Source: JAAYZM01 sp964510785
GTDB lineage: Bacteria > Actinomycetota > Actinomycetes > Actinomycetales > Cellulomonadaceae
Assembly (NCBI GenBank): GCA_964510785.1
Contig: CAZECM010000007.1
Span: 15,288-79,287, forward strand
Direction of reading: 5' to 3'
Length of the DNA stretch: 64,000 bases
Shown here one piece after another: positions 54,870 through 63,088 of the stretch. Positions within the stretch are counted from its first letter, which is position 1. Every line of letters starts with the position of its first letter. The notes beneath the pieces were generated by a model. The model saw nothing but the letters and a program-made list of their open reading frames with translations, was not told the origin of the DNA and did no database searches. The position numbers and the translations under genes were made by a program.

Positions 54870-57349
54870 CGGGCGGGTCGGCCGGGGTCGACGAGCGTGA
54901 GATCGAAGCCAGGTTGTCCAGGCTCGACCTCGAGCAGAAGGTCCGGCTGCTCACGGGTGCCGACTTCTGGTCGCTGCACGCGGAGCCCGAGGTGGGTCTC
55001 CGGCGCCTCGTCGTCTCCGACGGTCCGGTGGGGGTGCGGGGTGAGGTCTGGGACGAGCGCGACACCTCGGTGAACGTGCCCTCGCCCACGGCGCTGGCGG
55101 CGTCGTGGGACCTCTCGCTCGTCGAGCGCGTCGGTGTGCTCCTCGCCGCGGAGGCGCGCCGCAAGGGCATCGACGTGCTCCTCGCGCCGACGGTCAACCT
55201 GCACCGCACGCCGTACGGCGGCCGTCACTTCGAGTGCTTCAGCGAGGACCCGTTCCTCACCGGTCAGATCGGTGCGGCGTACGTGCGGGGGGTGCAGTCC
55301 GGCGGTGTCGGCGCGACCGTCAAGCACCTCGTCGCGAACGACTCCGAGACGGACCGGATGACCGTCGACGTCCACGTCGACGAACGGACCCTTCGCGAGC
55401 TCTATCTCGCACCGTTCGAGACCATCGTGCGCGAGGCCGGGGCGTGGGCCGTCATGGCGGCCTACAACCAGGTCAACGGCGTCACGATGACGGAGAGCCC
55501 GCTCGTGCGCGAGGTGCTGCAGCAGGAGTGGGGCTTCGACGGCCTCACGGTGTCGGACTGGATGGCCACCCGGTCCACGGACGCCACGGCGCGTGCGGGC
55601 CTCGACCTCGCGATGCCCGGGCCCGGGGGCCCGTGGGGCGAGGCGCTCGTCGAGTCGGTGCGCGCCGGCCGGGTGGACGAGGCTCACGTCGACGACCACG
55701 TCCGGCGCGTGCTGCGGCTCGCGGCTCGGGTCGGCGCGCTCGCCGGTGTCGGGCCGCAGCCGGGCACTCCCGCCGCGGCTGGCCTCGCTCCCGACGACGC
55801 GGGACGGCTGGTGCGCGCCGCGGCGGGCGCGGGCGCGGTGCTGCTCCGGAACGACGGCGTGCTCCCGCTCGCTGCGACGTCGCTGCGGCACGTCGCGGTG
55901 CTCGGTCCCAACGCCGAGACCGGCAGGCCGCTCGGTGGGGGTAGTGCCACGGTCCACCCGCCCTACACCGTGAGCCCGCTCGACGGGTTGCGCGCCGCCC
56001 TCGGTGCAGCGGGAACGACGGTCGAGCTCGCGCCCGGCGTCCGCGCCCACGAGCGAGCAGCACCGGCCCGGACCGCCCTGACGCGTGCTCCCGACGGATC
56101 GCCGGGCGTCGAGGTTCGGCTGCTCGCGGCGGACGGCACCCTGCTGCTCGCCGAGCACCGGACGGGCGGGGTCTTCAACTGGCTCGGCGGCTTCGGCGCG
56201 CTCGAGGGCGTGAGGCGGGTCGAGGTGCACACCTCGGTGGGTGGTGCGGGTGCCGGGACCTACGACGTCGGCGGGGCCGTGCTCGGTTCGCTGCGCCTCG
56301 AGGTCGGTGGTGAGGTGGTGTTCGACGAGTGGCTCAGCCTCCCCCCGGGCGCCGACATCGTGGACGCCATCATGGCCCCACCGCAGCGCGTGGCGCCGGT
56401 GACGGTGGCAGCGGGAGAGTTCGTCCCCGTCGTGCTCAGCCACGACGTCCTGGCGCCGGGGGAGGGTCCGGGAGCCGAGATCGGCACCGTGCTGCACCTC
56501 GACGTGGAACCCCCGTTCGGCCCGGAGCAGCAGGAGTTCGACCGGGCCGTGGCGCTCGCCCGGAAGAGCGACGTGGCCGTGGTCGTGGTCGGGACCAACG
56601 AGGAGGTCGAGTCGGAGGGTCACGACCGCACGACGTTGCGACTCCCGGGCCGGCAGGACGAGCTGGTCAGGGCCGTGGCCGCCGTCAACCCGCGCACCGT
56701 CGTCGTCGTCAATGCCGGTGCCCCCGTCCTGCTGCCCTGGGTGGACCAGGTCGCCGCCGTGCTCGTGACGTGGTTCCCCGGGCAGGAGTTCGGCAACGCC
56801 CTCGCCGACGTGCTCCTGGGCAGCGTCGAGCCGGGTGGCAGGCTCCCCGTGACGTGGCCCGCCAGCGAGCTCGACCTGCCGCGCACCCAGCCGGTGGACG
56901 GTGTGCTGAGCTATGCCGAAGGCCTGCACGTGGGCTACCGCGACAGCGCACGTTCCCACGCCTTCCCCTTCGGCCACGGGCTCGGCTACACGAGGTGGGA
57001 CTTCCGGTCGGCGCGGGTCACGACGACGGCGGACGAGCACCCCGAACGCGACCTGACCGTGGAGGTCGAGCTGGAGAACACCGGCGAGCGAACCGGGCGC
57101 GAGGTCGTGCAGGTCTATGTCTCGCGAACCGACAGCGCTGTCGATCGGCCTCGACGGTGGCTCGCCGGGTTCGCCGTCGTCGAGGGAGGTCCGGGCCCGG
57201 CCGTGGCCGAGGTGCCCTTGCCGTCCAGGGCGTTCGAGCACTGGGACGGGGCACGCAGGCAGTGGGTCGTCGAGTCGGGGACGTTCGTGGTCGAGATCGG
57301 TCGGTCGAGCGTGGACCTGCCGCTGCAGGTGTCTCTCGTGGTGCCCTAG
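54866..57349 (+). CDS. Glycoside hydrolase family 3 beta-glucosidase-like enzyme
   Basis: 827 aa from the GTG overlapping the permease stop. Domain 1 (about 10-290) carries VSDGPVGVRGE, LAPTVNLHRTPYGGRHFECFSEDP, VKHLVANDSETDR and the nucleophile segment DGLTVSDWMATRS (Asp near 232). The alpha/beta sandwich (about 330-660) is interrupted by a PA14-like insert (about 390-560, PGVEVRLLAADGTLL ... GEVVFDEWL). LPGRQDELVRAVAAVNPRTVVVVNAGAP and WFPGQEFGNALADVLLG follow, then a C-terminal fibronectin-like domain. This is the usual GH3 beta-glucosidase layout. No signal peptide is present. Paired with the GH78 enzyme it would remove glucose from imported rhamnosyl-glucosides, though beta-xylosidase activity is possible. 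Confidence 0.9.
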   Translation: MTGGSAGVDEREIEARLSRLDLEQKVRLLTGADFWSLHAEPEVGLRRLVVSDGPVGVRGEVWDERDTSVNVPSPTALAASWDLSLVERVGVLLAAEARRKGIDVLLAPTVNLHRTPYGGRHFECFSEDPFLTGQIGAAYVRGVQSGGVGATVKHLVANDSETDRMTVDVHVDERTLRELYLAPFETIVREAGAWAVMAAYNQVNGVTMTESPLVREVLQQEWGFDGLTVSDWMATRSTDATARAGLDLAMPGPGGPWGEALVESVRAGRVDEAHVDDHVRRVLRLAARVGALAGVGPQPGTPAAAGLAPDDAGRLVRAAAGAGAVLLRNDGVLPLAATSLRHVAVLGPNAETGRPLGGGSATVHPPYTVSPLDGLRAALGAAGTTVELAPGVRAHERAAPARTALTRAPDGSPGVEVRLLAADGTLLLAEHRTGGVFNWLGGFGALEGVRRVEVHTSVGGAGAGTYDVGGAVLGSLRLEVGGEVVFDEWLSLPPGADIVDAIMAPPQRVAPVTVAAGEFVPVVLSHDVLAPGEGPGAEIGTVLHLDVEPPFGPEQQEFDRAVALARKSDVAVVVVGTNEEVESEGHDRTTLRLPGRQDELVRAVAAVNPRTVVVVNAGAPVLLPWVDQVAAVLVTWFPGQEFGNALADVLLGSVEPGGRLPVTWPASELDLPRTQPVDGVLSYAEGLHVGYRDSARSHAFPFGHGLGYTRWDFRSARVTTTADEHPERDLTVEVELENTGERTGREVVQVYVSRTDSAVDRPRRWLAGFAVVEGGPGPAVAEVPLPSRAFEHWDGARRQWVVESGTFVVEIGRSSVDLPLQVSLVVP

Positions 57350-57417
57350 CGGCGGCGTCACCGAGGGGTCTGGGACGCATGTCCCTCCGGGGGCGGTGCG
57401 AAGGCTGGAATCATGGA

Positions 57418-57429
57418 TGAATCGATTCA
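57418..57429. promoter_or_regulatory. LacI-type operator 3 (perfect palindrome)
   Basis: TGAATCGATTCA is a perfect 12-bp palindrome, one base from the core of operators 1 and 2. It lies 35 nt before the second aldolase start. An AATCAT at 57409 could be a -10 box; no good -35 is seen. Confidence 0.75.
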
Positions 57430-57463
57430 AGCCACACGTCACCCAGCGGCCACGGAGGTTGTC

Positions 57464-58174
57464 ATGAACCAGGCGACGACGAGTCCCACGTCATCCCTGT
57501 CCATCGAGTCCAGGGCGAGCGTCGCCCTGCGCGAGGAGATGCTCTACTACTGCCGCGAGTCGGTGCGCTGCGGCCTCAACTTCAACACGCAGGGCAACAT
57601 CAGCGTGCGACTGCCCGTCGGTCCGGACGGGGTCGAGGCGTTCGCGATCACGCCCAGCGACGTGCGCTACGACGCGATGGACCCGGACGACATGCTGGTG
57701 GTGGCGGCCGACGGCGCGGTGCTCGAGGCCGGTGGCGTCGATGGCGACCGGCTGCCCTCGACCGAGCTACCGGTACACCTGGCCCACTACCGGCGCCGGC
57801 CCGACGTCGGGGCGATCGTGCACACGGAGTCCACCTACGTGAACGTCCTCGGTGTCCTGGGTCGTCGCATCGATCCCGTGCTGCTCAACATGGTGCTCTA
57901 CGCCAAGGGCCCCGTGCCGGTGATGCCGTTCGAGTTCTCGACGAACGCTGAGTTCGGCGCCCGCAGTGCCGCGCTGCTGGGCGATCACGTCAACGCGGTC
58001 GCGTGGGCGAACCACGGGCTGCTCGCGGTCGGTCCGACGCTTCCGCTCGCGTTCAAGGTTGCTGTCGCCGTCGAGGAGAACGCCGAGGTGCTGCACCTCG
58101 CCGGGCAGGTCGGCGAACCACAGCTGCTCGTCTACGAGGAGATCAGGGTCCCGGAGGGCGCGCGACTGCCGTAG
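57464..58174 (+). CDS. Class II aldolase (fuculose/ribulose-phosphate type)
   Basis: 236 aa from ATG 57464 with a perfect GGAGG 5-9 nt upstream; the earlier in-frame ATG at 57413 overlaps the operator and is rejected. The fold is class II aldolase/adducin: LNFNTQGNISVRLP, ITPSDVRYDAMDPDDMLVV, STELPVHLAHYRRRPDVGAIVHTESTYVNVL with the catalytic Glu and zinc His, and WANHGLLAVG with a further zinc His. It would cleave a ketose-1-phosphate to dihydroxyacetone phosphate and an aldehyde. A rhamnulose-phosphate aldolase is already fused upstream, so this copy may serve L-fuculose or another 6-deoxy sugar, or be redundant. The LacI-type operator ties it to the same regulon. Confidence 0.88.
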   Translation: MNQATTSPTSSLSIESRASVALREEMLYYCRESVRCGLNFNTQGNISVRLPVGPDGVEAFAITPSDVRYDAMDPDDMLVVAADGAVLEAGGVDGDRLPSTELPVHLAHYRRRPDVGAIVHTESTYVNVLGVLGRRIDPVLLNMVLYAKGPVPVMPFEFSTNAEFGARSAALLGDHVNAVAWANHGLLAVGPTLPLAFKVAVAVEENAEVLHLAGQVGEPQLLVYEEIRVPEGARLP

Positions 58175-58227
58175 CCGAGGACACGGCTCCCGCCATGGTC
58201 CTCGGAGACGCCACGGGAGAGCTGCAG

Positions 58228-58434
58228 CTAGATCCGCCGGATGTCCGTGGTGGGGAACCAGACGCCCTGCTGCGGCAGCCGCGGCTCGGGCCAGTCGCAC
58301 CGGACCAGCTCGGGCGTCCATGCCGTCGCGAAGGCGCGCACGTGCTCGACGCCCTTCCCCGGCCACTCGACGCGTACCTCGACCGCCATCGGGGGGAGCA
58401 GGTCGCAGTACGTCACGCCGTGGGGGACCGTCAC
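58228..58434 (-). CDS. Small hypothetical protein
   Basis: 68 aa from a GTG at 58434 (VTVPHGVTYCDLLPPMAVEV). The rest reads VEWPGKGVEHVRAFATAWTPELV and ends GVWFPTTDIRRI. The Val/Trp-rich beta pattern and sensible composition, unlike its Arg-rich shadows, support a real gene. Similar short proteins are common hypotheticals in Cellulomonas-like actinobacteria, from memory. No ribosome site is clear and no function is known. It is convergent with the class II aldolase gene, 53 nt away. Confidence 0.5.
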   Translation of the reverse strand: MTVPHGVTYCDLLPPMAVEVRVEWPGKGVEHVRAFATAWTPELVRCDWPEPRLPQQGVWFPTTDIRRI

Positions 58435-58614
58435 CGCGTTGACCGGGTCCTGCCGGGGGCGGCATCCTGCGGTCGTCGCGGTGCAGGGCTCGGAGCTCAC
58501 CCGGGTACTGTGACACACCTTCACCCCGACAATCACCCTCGGCCGGGCGAAGATGAGGAACGATGGGATCCGGGGGTGCGGTCCTCGAGCCACGTGTCGC
58601 AACCTCGGAGTGTC

Positions 58615-59223
58615 ATGTTCATCAAGATCTGCGGGCTGGGCTCGGTCAGCGACGTCGAGGTGGTCGCCGAGGCGGGCGCCGACGCGATGGGCGTCGTCCT
58701 GAGCAGCACGAGCCCCCGGGCGCTCACGACGGACCGCGCGCACGAGCTCGTGACCGCCGCGCCGGCCGACCTGACGACCGTCCTCGTGATCCACGACCTG
58801 ACGATCGACGCCGGGATCGCCGCCGCGCTCGAGCTCGGTGTCGACGCGCTCCAGCTGCACGGCTACGTGGAGGCGGACGTGCGGCGCGCAGCGGGTGAGG
58901 TCCCTCAGGTGTGGCGGGCGACGGCGGTGGGCCGGGACCCCGTCGTCGTCGGCGCCCACGGCGAAGCCGCGCTCCTGCTCGACTCGCACACCCCCGGCTC
59001 CGGTGCGCGCTGGGACCTGGGTCTCCTGGGTGCCGCCCCGGAAGGCCGGTGGCTCCTCGCCGGAGGCCTCGACCCCGAGAACGTCGCGGAGGCGATCGCC
59101 GCGGCGCGTCCGTGGGGCGTCGACGTCTCGAGCGGCGTCGAGTCGTACCGCGGCGTCAAGGACCACGACCTCATCCGTCGCTTCGTCCTGGCCGCGCGCA
59201 CCGCAGCCCCCGCGACGCAGTGA
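58615..59223 (+). CDS. trpF: Phosphoribosylanthranilate isomerase
   Basis: 202 aa from ATG 58615 with GGAG upstream; longer in-frame openings run through the non-coding region. It carries out the third step of tryptophan synthesis. Landmarks: MFIKICGLGSVSDVEVVAEAGADAMGVVLS (the KICG catalytic Cys), PRALT, ALELGVDALQLHGY, the active-site Asp in LLLDSHTPGSGARWDL, and LLAGGLDPENVAEAI followed by GVDVSSGVES. It stands apart from other trp genes, a common situation in actinobacteria, some of which use PriA instead. It is slightly short but complete, and is closed by a strong hairpin at its stop. Confidence 0.9.
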   Translation: MFIKICGLGSVSDVEVVAEAGADAMGVVLSSTSPRALTTDRAHELVTAAPADLTTVLVIHDLTIDAGIAAALELGVDALQLHGYVEADVRRAAGEVPQVWRATAVGRDPVVVGAHGEAALLLDSHTPGSGARWDLGLLGAAPEGRWLLAGGLDPENVAEAIAAARPWGVDVSSGVESYRGVKDHDLIRRFVLAARTAAPATQ

Positions 59224-59226
59224 GGT

Positions 59227-59266
59227 ATGCGCGAGGAAGTGATGGTGGAGTCACTTCCTCGCGCAT
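59227..59266. terminator. Bidirectional terminator hairpin
   Basis: A 16-bp perfect stem (59227-59242 with 59251-59266) with an 8-nt loop starts 3 nt after the trpF stop and faces the convergent secreted-protein gene. A partial third copy of its arm, CACTTCCTC, follows directly. The right arm is followed by TCCTC rather than a T-run. Confidence 0.8.
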
Positions 59267-59322
59267 TCCTCACTTCCTCGGCGGAGGGGTGCGGAGGGCG
59301 GAGGGGTGGAAGGCGGGGTGGG

Positions 59323-59898
59323 TCAGCGGGTGACGCGCTTGCCTGCGCCCGACTCCTTGAGGTCGCCCTCGACGTCGGCACCCCGGTAGAAGTACAGGTT
59401 GCCGGCCTTGCGCTCGTAGACGTTCCCGTCGATCTCGGCCGTGGAGTGCACGTAGACGTGCCCGCTACCGTTCTCGCTCACGTTCCCGTCGACGGTGCCG
59501 CGGATGTAGACGGTGCCCTTGTCCCGTTCGGCGACGTTGCCGTCGACCTCGCCGCTGCGATAGACGCGCACGTGTCCGCCGCCCTTCTCGGAGACGTTGC
59601 CGTCGACGTCGCCGTAGACCCGCACGTGCCCCGAGCCGGACTCGGACACGTTGCCGTCGACCTTGCCGGAGGAGTACACGATGACGGAGCCCTTGCCGGT
59701 CTGGCGCACGTTGCCCTCGACGGTGCCGTAGATGCGCACGGTGCCGTTGCGCACGATGAGGTCGTCGTCGATGGTCTGGCCGGCGCGGACGGTGTAGTTC
59801 CCGGTGCGCCGCACGTCGTCCGCCTGGGCGGCGACGGGCAAGGCCGCCAGGAGGAGGCCGGTGGCCGCGGTGACAGCGAGAGTGCGTCCGATCTTCAT
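59323..59898 (-). CDS. Secreted protein of ~20-residue beta repeats (bactofilin-like look)
   Basis: 191 aa from ATG 59898 with AAAGGA upstream; the longer frame covers the divergent promoter. A Sec signal peptide (MKIGRTLAVTAATGLLLAAL..AAQA) ends near residue 26. The mature part is built of about seven repeats of 17-22 residues around VDGNVSExGSGHVRVY: EGNV, DGNV, DGNV, DGNV, DGNV, DGNV, EGDL recur in register with V-R/Y-V-Y strands. This looks like a right-handed beta-helix such as polymer-forming bactofilins, but secreted. Each repeat carries Glu/Ser/Gly turns, with no Cys. No enzyme motif. Likely a surface or matrix structural protein; the identity is not known to me. Confidence 0.75.
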   Translation of the reverse strand: MKIGRTLAVTAATGLLLAALPVAAQADDVRRTGNYTVRAGQTIDDDLIVRNGTVRIYGTVEGNVRQTGKGSVIVYSSGKVDGNVSESGSGHVRVYGDVDGNVSEKGGGHVRVYRSGEVDGNVAERDKGTVYIRGTVDGNVSENGSGHVYVHSTAEIDGNVYERKAGNLYFYRGADVEGDLKESGAGKRVTR

Positions 59899-59988
59899 GA
59901 CGATGGTCCTTTCGGTGGAAGCCAGGGGGGTTGCCCCGGTCGTTCCCCTCGAGTCCACCCCGGTCAGGTGAACAGCAGGTGAGCGCGC

Positions 59989-60006
59989 CATGAGAGACCT
60001 CTCATG
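59989..60006. promoter_or_regulatory. 18-bp palindrome between divergent secreted-protein genes
   Basis: CATGAGAG and CTCTCATG are perfect arms around AC. It lies in the 271-nt region between two divergently transcribed genes for secreted proteins, so it may be a shared operator. No convincing promoter boxes were found on either side. Confidence 0.5.
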
Positions 60007-60169
60007 ACGGGCCTCTCGCGGGGGCGCGAGACCCTGCTACCCTTCGCGAGACAGTTCGTTCAGATTGTGGCTCTGACGTGGGTAAATGCGCTCTTTCGTC
60101 CGGAAGATCCGGGTCGCGGGCGGGTGTTGTCCCTGCGGCGCCGCCCGTCTTCCCCAGGTGGTGGCCAGG

Positions 60170-62056
60170 ATGCTCTTGGCGACAGGTGCCCGACGACGTA
60201 CCGCGATCACCGCGACGGCGCTGGCCTCGGTGGCCCTCGCGCTCGGCCTGCCTGCGGCCCCAGCCCTCGCGGCCACGCAGACCTACGCCAGCTCCGCCGG
60301 CATCACCATCAACCAGTGGGGCACTGCGAACCCCTATCCTTCGACGATCACCGTGGGTGGCCCCGCGAGCGTCATCTCTGACGTCGACGTCACGCTGAGC
60401 GGCTTCGCGCACGAGTACATGGCCGATGTCGACATCTTGCTCGTGGGGCCCGGTGGGCAGTCGGTCGTGCTTATGTCGGACGCCGGGTGCAGCGCCAACG
60501 TCTCGGGGCTCAACCTGACTTTCGACCAGTCCGCAGCGTCCACCGTGCCGTCCAACGATCCGCCCGTGTCGGGGACCTACCGACCCACCAACGTGACCGG
60601 TGGGTGCGACGACGGCTCGGAAGAGTTCCCTGCTCCGGCGCCGTCCGAGCCGTGGGGTGACTCGCTCGACGTGTTCAACGGCACGGACGCGGTGGGCACC
60701 TGGAACCTGTTCGTCATGGACGACCTCGGCATCTTCGGGGGCTCGATCGCGGAGTGGTCCCTGTCGATCGACGCGGACCCGGTGGTGGCACCGCAGATCA
60801 CCAGTGCGGCGTCGGGAGACGCCGCGGTGGGTACGCCGTTCACGCACACGTTCACCGCGACGGGGTTCCCGACACCGACGCTGTCGTACTCCGCGGTGGA
60901 CCTGCCGGACGGTGTGACGCGCACGGGGGACACGATCTCCGGCACGCCCACCCAGACGGGAGACTTCTCGATCACGGTGACGGCGAGCAACGGTGGCGTC
61001 CCCGACGCGGTGCAGGTGTTCGAGCTCGAGGTCGAGGCGACGCCCGCCGCACCGGTGATCGCGCTCGCCGCGGGTCAGGCCGCCGTGACGAACGCGCAGC
61101 CCATCAAGTTCACGATCACTTTCGACGATGCTCCGGTGGGGTTCGACGAGACTGACGTCGCGGTGACCGGTTCCGCTGGTGGCGGGGTCCTGACGCTCGA
61201 GGGTGGCCCCCTGGAGTGGACGGCGAGCGTCACGGGTCTGACCGGTGATGGCTCCGTCGAGCTGAGCATCCCGGAGGGGCGCTGGACGAACGCCGCCGGG
61301 TTCCTGGGCGCGGCGGCCGGGGGACCCTCGGTGACCCTGGACACGGTCGTACCCGTCATGACCGGCCCGCTGGCCCCCATCGAGACCACGACTGATCCCG
61401 GCCGGCCGGACGCTGTCGTGACCTTCGATGTCACGGCGGCGGGTGGGGACCCCGCACCGGTGTGCGTCCCGGTGTCGGGCTCGGCGTTCCCGATCGGGAC
61501 CACTGCGGTGGAGTGCACGGGTACCGACGTGGCCGGGAACTCGAGCGTGCTCGGTTTCGACGTGACCGTGGTCGACGACGAGGCCCCCGTGATCGATGCC
61601 GTCGAGGACGTGAGCATCGAGCTGGCCGACGGCGAGACGAGCACCCCCGTCACGATCACGGTGCCCGCCGCGACGGACAACTCGGGGACCGTGCACGTGA
61701 CGTGCGACCTGGCCCCGGGGACCGAGCTGGGCGTGGGCACGCGTGCGGTGACGTGTTCCGCGGAGGACCCGAGCGGCAACACGGCCACGAGCGCGTTCGA
61801 CGTGGTGGTCGTCGCACCTGCGGACGACGGCACGGACGACGACGGCACTGACGACGGCACTGACGACGACGGCACTGACGACGATGGCACTGACGATGAC
61901 GGCACCGAGGACGACGAGTCCGACGCGCCCGAGGACGACGAGCTCTCGGACACGGGCACCGACCTCAGGGGACTCCTCGTCACGGCGATGCTGCTCGTCG
62001 GCGCCGGCGTGGCCCTCGTCGTCACCACCTCACAACGCCGCCGCCTCACCGACTAG
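60170..62056 (+). CDS. P-domain / Ig-like surface protein with LSDTG sorting-type C-terminus
   Basis: 628 aa from ATG 60170. Starts at 60086 and 60161 are also open, but this one gives a normal Sec signal (ARRRTAITATALASVALALG...ALA, cut near residue 34). The N-terminal part (about 35-200) is a proprotein-convertase P-domain-like beta fold (SDVDVTLSGFAHEYMADVDILLVGP, GTWNLFVMDDLGIFGGSIAEWSLSI). A putative Ig domain (about 205-280), an Ig-like domain with FDDAPVGFDETDVAVTG, and two HYR-type domains (GTTAVECTGTDVAGNSS, GTRAVTCSAEDPSGNTA) follow. A DGTDD repeat linker leads to LSDTG, a hydrophobic helix and the basic tail QRRR. This suggests sortase anchoring through a non-standard motif. No protease domain is attached. 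Confidence 0.82.
   Translation: MLLATGARRRTAITATALASVALALGLPAAPALAATQTYASSAGITINQWGTANPYPSTITVGGPASVISDVDVTLSGFAHEYMADVDILLVGPGGQSVVLMSDAGCSANVSGLNLTFDQSAASTVPSNDPPVSGTYRPTNVTGGCDDGSEEFPAPAPSEPWGDSLDVFNGTDAVGTWNLFVMDDLGIFGGSIAEWSLSIDADPVVAPQITSAASGDAAVGTPFTHTFTATGFPTPTLSYSAVDLPDGVTRTGDTISGTPTQTGDFSITVTASNGGVPDAVQVFELEVEATPAAPVIALAAGQAAVTNAQPIKFTITFDDAPVGFDETDVAVTGSAGGGVLTLEGGPLEWTASVTGLTGDGSVELSIPEGRWTNAAGFLGAAAGGPSVTLDTVVPVMTGPLAPIETTTDPGRPDAVVTFDVTAAGGDPAPVCVPVSGSAFPIGTTAVECTGTDVAGNSSVLGFDVTVVDDEAPVIDAVEDVSIELADGETSTPVTITVPAATDNSGTVHVTCDLAPGTELGVGTRAVTCSAEDPSGNTATSAFDVVVVAPADDGTDDDGTDDGTDDDGTDDDGTDDDGTEDDESDAPEDDELSDTGTDLRGLLVTAMLLVGAGVALVVTTSQRRRLTD
61826..61919 (+). repeat. GAC-rich tandem repeat coding Asp/Gly/Thr linker
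   Basis: Units of 12-15 nt around GACGGCACTGACGAC repeat about six times and encode DGTDD/DGTDDD. The repeat forms the wall-spanning linker of the surface protein. Such in-frame arrays vary in copy number between strains. Confidence 0.85.
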
Positions 62057-63021
62057 CCCGGCACGCTCACTTCCTCGGAGCTCGCCAGGACCGCGGCGTC
62101 GAACTCGGCCGTGACGAGGGCCATGTTCGCCATGCCCCCGGCGATCGTGCCGGCACCCATCGACGCGGCCACGCCCAGGGCGGGGTTGGTGACGTTGCCC
62201 ACGGCCCAGACCCGCTCGTGACTCGTGCGCCCCGTCGGGTCGACGGCGAGGAAGCTGCCCATGCCCATCGGCAGGTTGGCCCGCGCCAGGTCGAGGGGCG
62301 CGAGGAACGCGTCGTTGGGCTCTGCCGTGCTCGCGGTGAAGATCGCGTCGACCTCGGTCTCCGTCCCGTCCTCGGTGCGCACCGCGGTGACCTGCGGGCC
62401 GTCGCCGAGCACCTCGGCCACGCGACCGGCCACGAGCTCGACCCCTCGTGACCGCAGCCGCAGCGCCGTCTCGGGCGAGACCGCCGCGACGCCCGTGAAG
62501 ACGGTGAGCCGCTCGCTCCACTGCCGGACGAGCTCTGCCTGGTGCAACCCCACGGGGGAGCCGACGAGCACGGCGAGCCGCTTGCCGCGCACCTCCCAGC
62601 CGTGGCAGTACGGGCAGTGCAGCACCGAGGTGCCCCACCGCTCGGCGAGGCCGGGGATCACGGGCAGGCGGTCCGTGAGTCCCGTCGCGACGACGAGGGT
62701 GCGGCCGACGACGGCGGTCCCCTGGTTCATCGTGACGCGAAGCCGGATCTCGCCGTCGGCCCGCTCCTCCGTGACCGAGACGGCACGGCCCTCGGCGCGG
62801 TCGACGCCGTAGCGCGCCACCTCGGCGCGCCCCCGCGCGAGCAGCTCGGCCGGGTCGAGGCCCTCGTGGCCGAGCACGGTGTGCATGTGGGCGGCGAAGC
62901 GGTTGCGCGGCAGGCCGTCGTCGACCACGAGCACGCGCCGGCGCGCGCGGCCCAGGGTCAGTGCGGCACTCAGCCCGGCGGCCCCGCCGCCCAGGACGAT
63001 GGCGTCATAGTCGGTTCTCAT
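62053..63021 (-). CDS. Thioredoxin-reductase-like FAD oxidoreductase
   Basis: 322 aa from ATG 63021. The FAD-binding GxGxxG is DAIVLGGGAAGLSAALTLGRA at the N-terminus. The redox pair is in HCPYCHGWE near residues 135-140, then a second nucleotide-binding region (RLAVLVGSPVGLHQAELVRQWS) and the closing FAD motif VWAVGNVTNPALGVAASMGAGTIAGGMAN. This is the compact two-domain form (TrxR-like class II), with the CPYC motif instead of CATC. Its second Rossmann motif reads VGSPVG rather than GGGDSA, so the NADPH site is altered and it may use another donor or act as an oxidase. It is divergent from a MerR regulator with an operator between. Confidence 0.85.
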   Translation of the reverse strand: MRTDYDAIVLGGGAAGLSAALTLGRARRRVLVVDDGLPRNRFAAHMHTVLGHEGLDPAELLARGRAEVARYGVDRAEGRAVSVTEERADGEIRLRVTMNQGTAVVGRTLVVATGLTDRLPVIPGLAERWGTSVLHCPYCHGWEVRGKRLAVLVGSPVGLHQAELVRQWSERLTVFTGVAAVSPETALRLRSRGVELVAGRVAEVLGDGPQVTAVRTEDGTETEVDAIFTASTAEPNDAFLAPLDLARANLPMGMGSFLAVDPTGRTSHERVWAVGNVTNPALGVAASMGAGTIAGGMANMALVTAEFDAAVLASSEEVSVPG

Positions 63022-63073
63022 CACGGTGTCTCCTCGGATCGACTTGCGTTTCCGAGCAGCATGCGAGTTCATG

Positions 63074-63088
63074 TTGACATGAAGTCAA
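63074..63088. promoter_or_regulatory. MerR-type operator between oxidoreductase and regulator genes
   Basis: TTGAC-ATGAA-GTCAA is an inverted repeat. On the - strand its TTGACT forms the -35 of a promoter whose CATGCT -10-like box lies 19 bp away, the long spacing that MerR proteins correct. The site overlaps the first codons of the MerR gene. Confidence 0.5.

Noticed and set aside
57413..57463. Upstream start for the second aldolase
   Set aside because: It overlaps operator 3, and GGAGG sits correctly before the ATG at 57464.
61826..61919. GAC repeat array as a CRISPR
   Set aside because: Units are 12-15 nt, in frame, without unique spacers, and code an Asp/Gly/Thr linker.
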